Below the pieces are notes generated by a model that worked only from the letters and a program-made list of their open reading frames with translations, had not been told where the DNA came from and ran no database searches. 5,698 bases of DNA from Thermoproteota archaeon (GTDB taxonomy: Archaea > Thermoproteota > Bathyarchaeia > Bathyarchaeales > Bathycorpusculaceae). Position numbers and translations under genes: made by a program. Shown here one piece after another: positions 1 through 5,094 of the stretch (positions are counted from its first letter, which is position 1; every line of letters starts with the position of its first letter). The stretch is from assembly GCA_012511995.1 (NCBI GenBank), contig JAAZFA010000001.1:1-5698 (forward strand). Reading direction: 5' to 3'.

Positions 1-1
1 A

Positions 2-790
2 AAAGTTTTCATCCGCACAACAAAAGGTGTAGAATTAACCGAAGCAGGAAAAATTCTGCAGGAAACTACAAAGAAAATATTTGAAGAAATTGAAAAAGCC
101 AAAATGATAATCGCTTCAACAGAAAAAGGCTTGCAAGGAGAAATAAAGATCGCTGCAAGCACAATACCAGGAGAGCATATACTCCCAAGTCTAATCTCAG
201 AGTTTAGAAGAGAATACCCAGCGGTAAAGTTCAAGATTACAGTAACTGACAGCATAAATAGCCTCCAGAGCCTAACCGACAATGAAGTACACTTTGCAGC
301 GGTAGGCAGTCTAGAAGGCTTTGAAGGAATAATCGAGTTTATCCAAATAGGTGAAGAGGAACTAGTTCTGATTGTTCCCCCAAACCATGAACTGGCAAAA
401 AAGAAAGTGGTTCAACCCCAAGACCTTCGCAATTACCCATTTGTCTACCGAGAAGACAAATCGGGTACAAGACAAGAAACAAGGAAAATGTTTTCTGACC
501 AAAGAATTTCCGTATCTGACTTGGATGTTGTTCTGGAATTCGGAAGCACCGAATCGGTTATAACCGCAGTGTCGGAGGGAACAGGAATAAGCATAGTTTC
601 TTCAATTGCAGCCAGAAAAGCAGAAGCTGCAGGTATAGTAAAAACAATAAGACTTGAAGGCGCGAAAAACATGCGCAAATTTTACGTAACAAGGTTACAA
701 AAAAAAGAGCTGCCCAAGGCAATGGAGAACTTTTGGGTTTTCTGCAGGCATTTCAAGTTTAAGCATAAAACCTCTAAATTCCAAGATTAG
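2..790 (+). CDS. LysR-type transcriptional regulator (5' partial)
   Basis: This is a DNA-binding regulator with a periplasmic-binding-protein-like effector domain. The reading frame is open from base 2, upstream of the first ATG at 104, and the first 34 visible residues are clearly LysR: FIRTTKGVELTEAG is the wing at the end of the HTH, followed by the linker helix. The 262 visible residues plus about 40 missing ones give the usual length of about 300. The effector domain starts near visible residue 46 (GEIKIAASTIPGE) and includes a REDKSGTR segment (about 150-157) and an EGTGISIVS segment (about 192-200), both typical of the type-2 periplasmic-binding fold. The STIPG and SGTR segments recall CysB/CysL-like and selenium-associated LysR subgroups, but the ligand cannot be assigned. 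LysR proteins often control a neighbouring gene. The 941-2976 pair downstream is a possible target, although genes left of the window are equally possible. The start codon lies outside the window. Confidence 0.93.
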   Translation, partial: KVFIRTTKGVELTEAGKILQETTKKIFEEIEKAKMIIASTEKGLQGEIKIAASTIPGEHILPSLISEFRREYPAVKFKITVTDSINSLQSLTDNEVHFAAVGSLEGFEGIIEFIQIGEEELVLIVPPNHELAKKKVVQPQDLRNYPFVYREDKSGTRQETRKMFSDQRISVSDLDVVLEFGSTESVITAVSEGTGISIVSSIAARKAEAAGIVKTIRLEGAKNMRKFYVTRLQKKELPKAMENFWVFCRHFKFKHKTSKFQD

Positions 791-940
791 AGGAAGTTTG
801 TACCATGTTACCACTTGGATAGGTTAAGGACAGCGTATGATCCGAAGGGGGTCTTGAGGCGTCAGAGTTGTTGACACCGGCAAGTTCTACTGATTTGTGA
901 ATTAATCAAAAGTCAATTAAGGCAGCTATGGAAGTATTCT
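791..940. other. Intergenic region with a possible gene remnant
   Basis: This 150-base gap separates the regulator from the surface-protein gene. No RNA gene or clear terminator was seen. An in-frame stretch right after the regulator's stop (791-874) reads through YHLDRLRTAYDPKGVLRR and then a stop. It resembles the (R/K)-x-x-(F/Y)-DP-x-G-(V/I)-L end of FAD-linked oxidases, but it has no start and is too short to call a gene. The bases before 941 are A/T-rich (about 899-920) and could hold the promoter for the next two genes, but no convincing TATA box stands out. Confidence 0.35.
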
Positions 941-1771
941 ATGATGGAATCGAGTTTACCGCTGTATGTTGCTTTAAAAAGACGTCTTGGTAAAGGTTAT
1001 GATAATACAATTACAAAAAAAGGTTTAATCATAACCGCAACATTCGTGGTATCTCTGTGTATTCTTTGGGTTGTTGGGGGAGCTCAAGCACAAAGGGTTG
1101 TATCGTTTACTCCTGATTCACCTTTTAGCATCCCTGATTGCAACGCCACAATACATTTTGCTTTTAACGGCAGCTATTCCCAAGCAAAGTTAGAGGACAA
1201 CACTTGGGTTTTTAGCAACTTGCAAGTAAATAGCACTCGCACTTGGTTTTTTGGCGACTGGCGGCCTATTAATCCGTCCATGGTAGAAACCTTTCGAGTT
1301 AGTGCTAAGAGTTGCAATGTCACAATCATTTCTCTTTTCGTTTCCCAGGGTCAAGACGAGCAAATAGTAGGCAATTACAATGCCTTTAGTCAACGTATGG
1401 GTTCTATAACCTATAACGTATCGGGTCCAGGTGTGCAGTCAGTCAATTTTGATCTCAGCCCAAGTTTTGGTCAAAATCCTCGTATTCGGGACGTTTTTGT
1501 CATGTTAGATAGGGACTTAACTGGGCGGTCTGATGCTAATCAACAAAGTGACGGTTGGAGTATTTCTTCTGATGGTACATTAACAGTTACTGGTGCAACA
1601 ACGGAAGCAAACATCATGTGCAGGGACTACTCATCATTACTAATTGATGAGAGCCTACCCTTTCATGAAAACCACTCTGTATTAGTAGTCTCGTTAGTTC
1701 TGGTCGCTGGCACAGTTGTTTTTGGCGTGATAATTAGAAATAACTCTTTAAAGGAAAGAAGGACGCATTAA
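941..1771 (+). CDS. Secreted, C-terminally membrane-anchored surface protein of unknown function
   Basis: This 276-residue protein is not a family I can name. After a basic N-terminal stretch (KRR, KK at about 13-27) comes a hydrophobic signal segment (about 28-47) ending in GGAQAQ, a plausible cleavage site near residues 50-51. An extracytoplasmic domain follows (about 51-245). A second hydrophobic helix (about 246-265) ends in a basic cytoplasmic tail (KERR). The ectodomain is rich in aromatic and beta-prone residues and has six N-x-S/T sequons (N68, N76, N97, N126, N159, N244), fitting an N-glycosylated archaeal exoprotein. It has three cysteines (67, 125, 227). The start is ATG at 941, with an adjacent ATG at 944 equally possible; a weak GGAAGT lies six bases upstream. 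Its stop is two bases before the next start, so it is almost certainly co-transcribed with the iron-sulfur membrane protein and probably serves as its extracytoplasmic partner. That partnership is inference from position. Confidence 0.85.
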   Translation: MMESSLPLYVALKRRLGKGYDNTITKKGLIITATFVVSLCILWVVGGAQAQRVVSFTPDSPFSIPDCNATIHFAFNGSYSQAKLEDNTWVFSNLQVNSTRTWFFGDWRPINPSMVETFRVSAKSCNVTIISLFVSQGQDEQIVGNYNAFSQRMGSITYNVSGPGVQSVNFDLSPSFGQNPRIRDVFVMLDRDLTGRSDANQQSDGWSISSDGTLTVTGATTEANIMCRDYSSLLIDESLPFHENHSVLVVSLVLVAGTVVFGVIIRNNSLKERRTH

Positions 1772-1773
1772 GT

Positions 1774-2976
1774 ATGGTAAACGAGGTCACAATAGTAGCC
1801 ATATTCGTTGCCATAGTAGTTGTGGGCATTGTTGCCATTTTGAAGTTAACGAAAGATAAAACACGACGGGTGAGTCATCTTCGGCTTTTTATCCAAATCT
1901 CCGCTGTTTTCGTAATTTTCATGGGGCTACTAATCGGACCCTTTAATGACCCAGTTTGGGCACCACTCGGTAGTTCTCCACGAGACCGCTTAATTGGCGG
2001 GGACCTCTTAGGTAATCAACTTCCTGATGGTATCTCATTGCCCGTTCTCGCCTGTTATATGCCCAACGGCAGAACAATAACCTGTCCAATCTTTCAAATC
2101 CAAGCCTCAATTTTTCCATTTTGGGATGCATCGATTGGGTATAATGTTTTTTACGCCACCTCTGGCTTAGAGAGGTTGGTCATAGTGTTTGCTGCACTTA
2201 TTTTCGCTTCGCTTCTTTTAGGCAGGTTCTTCTGTGGGTGGCTTTGCCCGTTTGGTCTCTATATGGATCTTTTAACACGGGTCCGTAAAGTCTTTAAAAA
2301 ACGCCATCTAAACGTCTCGCCAACAACAAGCAAGAAGCTAAGTCAATCAAGGTATATCATCATCGCAGTTTTTTTGTTGTTAAGCGTTATTTTTGGTTCA
2401 TACTCTATTTTTGGCACAGAGCTAATACTGGGAACAAACCCGACTGCTGGCCATGATGTGGTGCACTCAGGTATAATTACTTACATAAACGAACCTTTCT
2501 GCTTGGTTTGTCCCATGCGACCTCTTTGTATCGGCGTCGAATGCCTAATCGGTTCAATGAATTGGTCATATGTTTCGCAAATAGCTTATGGCCCCTTCTG
2601 GATAGCAGGCTTCTATATAACATCAATAAATCTATCAATTCTAATCGCTATCACCGTATTGAGTTTGGCTTACAGAAGGTTTTGGTGTAGGATTTGTCCG
2701 CTTGGAGCTTTAACTGGATTCTTTAGCACTTTCACGCCTTTTAAACAGATTGCACTAACAAAATTGTATAAGAATGAAGAAAAATGTACAAAATGCGGTG
2801 TCTGCAAACGCGTTTGCCCAACTCAAGCCACAGCTGTGTATGAGACGAAAGGCGGTGACGTAACAGAATCACGCTGTATCCTTTGTGCTCGTTGCGTTGA
2901 GACTTGTCCATACGAGACTGCTTTAGAATTAAAGTTCGCAGGTAAGACGGTAATGAAATCAAGAAACTGGTTATAA
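1774..2976 (+). CDS. NapH/NosR-like polytopic membrane 4Fe-4S ferredoxin protein
   Basis: This 400-residue membrane protein probably moves electrons between the quinone pool or an extracytoplasmic partner and cytoplasmic iron-sulfur carriers. Predicted helices lie at about 3-23, 38-56, 134-152, 193-213 and 274-298. Positive-inside charges (RRVSHLR after helix 1, RVRKVFKKR after helix 3) place the C-terminus in the cytoplasm. Motifs in order are C154-x3-C158-P (CGWLCPFG), a cysteine-rich loop (C243, C246, C252, C257), C305-x2-C308-P (CRICPLGAL), and two classical [4Fe-4S] motifs, C338-x2-C341-x2-C344-x3-C348-P and C368-x2-C371-x2-C374-x3-C378-P. The cysteine-proline motifs followed by a ferredoxin tail are the signature of the NapH/NosR/CcoG group. 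The FMN-binding domain of NosR is absent. A further cysteine pair (94, 104) sits in the large loop between helices 2 and 3. A purine-rich GAAGGA at 1758-1763, inside the upstream gene, lies ten bases before the ATG, and the two-base gap implies one operon. The family is confident; the physiological role is open. Confidence 0.92.
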   Translation: MVNEVTIVAIFVAIVVVGIVAILKLTKDKTRRVSHLRLFIQISAVFVIFMGLLIGPFNDPVWAPLGSSPRDRLIGGDLLGNQLPDGISLPVLACYMPNGRTITCPIFQIQASIFPFWDASIGYNVFYATSGLERLVIVFAALIFASLLLGRFFCGWLCPFGLYMDLLTRVRKVFKKRHLNVSPTTSKKLSQSRYIIIAVFLLLSVIFGSYSIFGTELILGTNPTAGHDVVHSGIITYINEPFCLVCPMRPLCIGVECLIGSMNWSYVSQIAYGPFWIAGFYITSINLSILIAITVLSLAYRRFWCRICPLGALTGFFSTFTPFKQIALTKLYKNEEKCTKCGVCKRVCPTQATAVYETKGGDVTESRCILCARCVETCPYETALELKFAGKTVMKSRNWL

Positions 2977-3223
2977 GACAAATAGGATTTAGAGCCAAAC
3001 ATTTGAGGTGCAGTGTTCTATGCAAGGTTGATTGCATCAGGTGACCCATCGGATTGCTCTCATAAATGACAGTTATCCAAGGAGTTAAATTTGATGGTTG
3101 TTACGAGTTGGGGATGGTGCTAAACAATGACAAACTTAGGAATAGACGCCGTAAAGCGCCAGAGAAGACTTGCAAGTTGAATATGTAACTCTACATAGTG
3201 CCTCTGAAGAGAAGACTTAGTCT
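2977..3223. other. Mostly non-coding spacer after the Fe-S gene
   Basis: These 247 bases lie between the iron-sulfur protein and the small HTH gene. The only translatable stretch of note is the doubtful ORF at 3066-3188. An AAGGAG at 3079-3084 sits nine bases before an ATG at 3094, but that frame closes after nine codons, so it may be a leftover of a decayed gene. No U-tract terminator, RNA gene or inverted repeat was recognised. Confidence 0.4.
3066..3188 (+). CDS. Doubtful 40-residue ORF, possibly a decayed HTH relative
   Basis: An ATG at 3066 opens a short frame ending at TAA 3186-3188. The product is basic, with a KLRNRRRK run in its second half, and it has no recognisable domain or clear ribosome binding site. 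The interest lies in its similarity to the HTH gene just downstream. Its YELGMVLNND segment matches YQITKRLKNE there in spacing and hydrophobic pattern. The adjacent frame (from ATG 3127) reads NLGIDAVKR, which resembles the NV...GKMALRRL recognition-helix end. The original frame then resumes with PEKTCKL. This could be a frameshifted second copy of the same small gene or chance. It is not reliable as an expressed gene. Confidence 0.2.
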   Translation: MTVIQGVKFDGCYELGMVLNNDKLRNRRRKAPEKTCKLNM

Positions 3224-3364
3224 ATGGTGTTGACTAAGAATGAGCGAAAGATTTTGCAGTCAAATGCAAAGGGCTTAAGTGATTACCAAATTACCAAGAG
3301 GCTGAAAAATGAGACCCCCAACGTCTACTGTGCCGGAAAGATGGCGCTAAGAAGGCTTGGCTAA
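3224..3364 (+). CDS. Small helix-turn-helix DNA-binding protein
   Basis: This 46-residue ORF reads LTKNERKILQSNAKGLSDYQI at residues 3-23, then TKRLKN, then PNV and a second helix ending KMALRRLG. The order L-T-x-x-E-R-x-I-L, GLSDYQI and RLxxxxPNV is the pattern of a LuxR/sigma-region-4-type helix-turn-helix. Stand-alone proteins of this kind occur in archaea, so it probably binds DNA as a small regulator; its target is unknown. An in-frame stop lies two codons before the ATG (TAG at 3218-3220), so it cannot extend upstream. GTG 3227 or TTG 3230 are alternative starts. Relatives usually continue with a charged helix after this point. Here TAA comes at once, whereas removing one G near 3358 would continue into A-K-V-G-L, so the C-terminus may be truncated by a frameshift. 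The recognition helix also looks atypical (YCAGKM where relatives are richer in S/R). It could be a recently damaged gene. Confidence 0.55.
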   Translation: MVLTKNERKILQSNAKGLSDYQITKRLKNETPNVYCAGKMALRRLG

Positions 3365-3429
3365 GGTAGGTTTGTTTTGCCATTTGCTGTCCGTCTTATG
3401 CGAGAATAGATACATCTGTCTGGAAAAGG

Positions 3430-4055
3430 TCACTGCTTCAAGAATGTGGTTTTTCGAAGCCTAACTGTAATAGCAATAAACAGAAACCCAGTGAAATCTA
3501 AAACACCCAACTGACTGCCATAAACCCTAATTTGACCTTCATAATACAAATCTGCCTCTATCTGGAAATCTAGCTGAATATTACCGGGAAATGGATGTCG
3601 AGCACCAAAATGTTGTATACTGTAATTCTTTTATTGTTCAAACATCGGTTTGGGAGAATAGTTGTCTTTGAAGTTAATAGTTAAGAACGTAAAGTTGCCG
3701 TAGCTGTTGTTTGTCCATTCTTCTGTTGAAAAATGTCCTTTGTACCTAACGTTGTAAAATAAGTGACAGTTTAGCCCATTGTAGCGCTCATCGAAAAGGT
3801 TGGTTTACAATAGTAATGACTATTGTACTGTTATTAACATGGTAACCTTGCTGGTCGGCTACTTTTGAACCGTTGTAAGGGTCTGTTTTGCAAGTTGTTG
3901 GAACATCATACCCGTCAACAACATATTTTAAAGTGAATTCTGGCACAGATGGTTTTAGGTATATTTTGAGCATTGGTGGATATAACCATTAACAGATTAT
4001 ATGCTACTAAGACTACAACTAAGCATAACGAGAGATACTTCCCTATTCTAGCAAT
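3430..4055 (-). pseudogene. Degraded third copy of the tandem surface-protein family
   Basis: Reading the minus strand and allowing for frame changes recovers a whole family member. It begins at the position equivalent to the neighbour's ATG, which is ATT here (4055-4053). A signal peptide follows (ARIGKYLSL... ending STNAQ), then an extra A in an AAAA run (plus-strand 3953-3956). The next part is PSVPEFTLKYV, SYDV-like YDVPTT, DPYNG, GYHVNNSTI and NQPF. An extra T in a TTTT run (3794-3797) shifts frame again, and the reading resumes as DERYNGLN, FYNVRYKGHF and EEW. An in-frame TAA follows at 3633-3631, and translation continues into NIQLDFQIEADLYY. The distal W-S-TQ-ITI and P/T-rich linker segments are missing, but FIAITVRLRK just before the final TGA (3432-3430) matches the membrane tail FSVAILIRHRK of the copy at 5087-5698. 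Lost start, two frameshifts, one stop and an internal deletion make it non-functional. Two of these lie in homopolymers and could be sequencing errors, but not all of them. Confidence 0.85.
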
Positions 4056-4197
4056 ATTGGAATAATCAGTTTGTATGTTATATGTTACGTTATATAATTT
4101 ATTTATTCTAAACTACATCTAAAACTAGTTCTCCATGACAAAAACTGATGACTTAGGTAAAGCTATAGGGCGGATACACCCGAACATAGGAAAAGGT
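4056..4197. other. Spacer between the intact surface gene and the pseudogene
   Basis: These 142 bases separate the stop of the 298-residue gene from the start of the degraded copy. The half next to the pseudogene is very A/T-rich and contains a TATA-like element. On the minus strand a short T-run (TTTTT, about 4140-4144) lies some 55 bases after the stop of the intact gene and could act as a weak archaeal U-tract terminator. No coding potential was seen. Confidence 0.4.
4090..4099 (-). promoter_or_regulatory. TATA-box-like element upstream of the pseudogene
   Basis: The minus strand reads AATTATATAA within an A/T-rich tract. It lies about 35-45 bases upstream of the ancestral start position at 4055. 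With the usual archaeal TATA-to-start distance of about 25 bases, transcription would begin near 4065-4070 and leave a short leader. No clear BRE purines were identified, so this is a motif-and-distance call only. If real, it means the third copy once had its own promoter. Confidence 0.35.
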
Positions 4198-5094
4198 CTA
4201 CTTAGTTAAGTTAATTGTTTTTCGATGTCTTCTAAAAAGCAATGCTGAAAGAACTACTGCAAGTGCCCCAACCACTACAACAATAATGACGAAAGCCTCC
4301 AATGGCAAAGTGATTAGATTTGCGGAATCGCTATTTGTGTCTGGCGCAATCGGTGGTACAATAGGCATTTGAGTGGTTGTTGGATTTAGGGAAGTTATTG
4401 GCAGCGTTGGATTTGGCGTGTTAGAGTTAGTAGGCTCACCGATTGTTATTGTTTGGGTATTGCTCCAACTGCTTGATTCACCTACGAAAACATACTGTTC
4501 GGAGGTTCTGTGGAACAAGGGGTCAGGGATACCTTGAATCGTGATGTAGTAGCCTATGAATGCTTGAACCTGAAAATCTACCTGTCCACCAGGAGTAATA
4601 TCACCTAGCAATGGTGTATTGCCGTCATGATTTTCCCCTAAAGAGTAGGGCAATAGTGTGGATGGTGCATTGGGGTATACTAAAGAGTCTGATTCCATTA
4701 AGGAACTTGAAGCTACTATGTAATTGTTTCCAGAACTGAATGCCCGCCACTTATCCTCAAAATATCCTTTCCAGCGAATATCATAGTACATCATAATATT
4801 GTTTCCATGTGAGTCTCTATAGTTGTTGAAAGGTTGGTTTTTTATCGTTATTGCTATAGATTTATTTTCCACATGGTAGCCATCTTGAGTTATTATGCTC
4901 TCTCCAGTATAGGGGTTAGTTGAAAAAATTGGTGGCACCTCATACGAATTATCTACAAATTGTAGCGTAAACTCGGGGATAGATGGCTTAGGTATCGTTT
5001 GAGCATTTGTAGGTTTAACTGTCAGCAAAGTTAGACATGACATAGCCACCGTTAAAGTTAGAAGCAATGCGAATGTTTTGCCTATTTTACTCAT
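4198..5094 (-). CDS. Secreted surface protein with C-terminal transmembrane anchor (complete family member)
   Basis: This 298-residue protein belongs to the three-copy family at this locus; I cannot name a characterised function. A signal peptide occupies about residues 1-32 (MSKIGK, hydrophobic core, ending PTNAQ). The mature part opens with PKPSIPEFTLQFVD, then SYEVPP, NPYTGE, DGYHVENKSI, KNQPFNNY, YYDIRWKGYF (about 103-112), GGQVDFQVQAFIGYY (about 169-183) and SWSNTQTITIGE (about 209-220). A Pro/Thr/Asn-rich linker (about 221-260) leads to a membrane helix (about 263-287) with a basic RRHRK end. The alternation of hydrophobic and polar residues suggests a beta-sandwich, which is inference. 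Its tail is a plain membrane anchor, unlike the VPEL-type tail of the upstream copy. The ATG at 5094-5092 overlaps the end of the upstream gene by eight bases, and AGGAAGG six bases before it is a good ribosome site, so translation is probably coupled. The product is likely displayed outside the cell, held by the C-terminal helix. Confidence 0.88.
   Translation of the reverse strand: MSKIGKTFALLLTLTVAMSCLTLLTVKPTNAQTIPKPSIPEFTLQFVDNSYEVPPIFSTNPYTGESIITQDGYHVENKSIAITIKNQPFNNYRDSHGNNIMMYYDIRWKGYFEDKWRAFSSGNNYIVASSSLMESDSLVYPNAPSTLLPYSLGENHDGNTPLLGDITPGGQVDFQVQAFIGYYITIQGIPDPLFHRTSEQYVFVGESSSWSNTQTITIGEPTNSNTPNPTLPITSLNPTTTQMPIVPPIAPDTNSDSANLITLPLEAFVIIVVVVGALAVVLSALLFRRHRKTINLTK

Noticed and set aside
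104..106. ATG at 104 as the start of the regulator
   Set aside because: Residues encoded from base 2 are the conserved end of the LysR HTH and the linker helix, so the gene begins left of the window.
221..225. PEF-type motif at the mature N-termini of the surface family as a sorting signal
   Set aside because: The PSVPEF/PSIPEF motif of these proteins (for example near 4972-4990 and 5670-5690) follows the signal peptide and is not followed by a membrane helix, so it cannot act as a CTERM-type signal; the coordinates given for this entry are only a placeholder inside the window.
2741..3049. 102-codon open frame on the minus strand
   Set aside because: It lies mostly opposite the ferredoxin motifs of the iron-sulfur gene, shows no recognisable protein pattern and has no ribosome site; it is a shadow frame.
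3094..3123. AAGGAG at 3079 followed by an ATG at 3094 as a leader peptide
   Set aside because: The frame closes after nine codons, with no attenuator-like structure and no adjacent gene positioned to be controlled by it.
2977..3429. Non-coding RNA, CRISPR or attachment site in the convergent gap
   Set aside because: No regularly spaced repeats, tRNA-like arms or long inverted repeats were visible by eye.
3788..3973. 61-codon open frame as an independent small gene
   Set aside because: Both ends are frameshift artefacts: signal-peptide and core sequence of the family continue on each side in other frames, so it is a fragment of the pseudogene.
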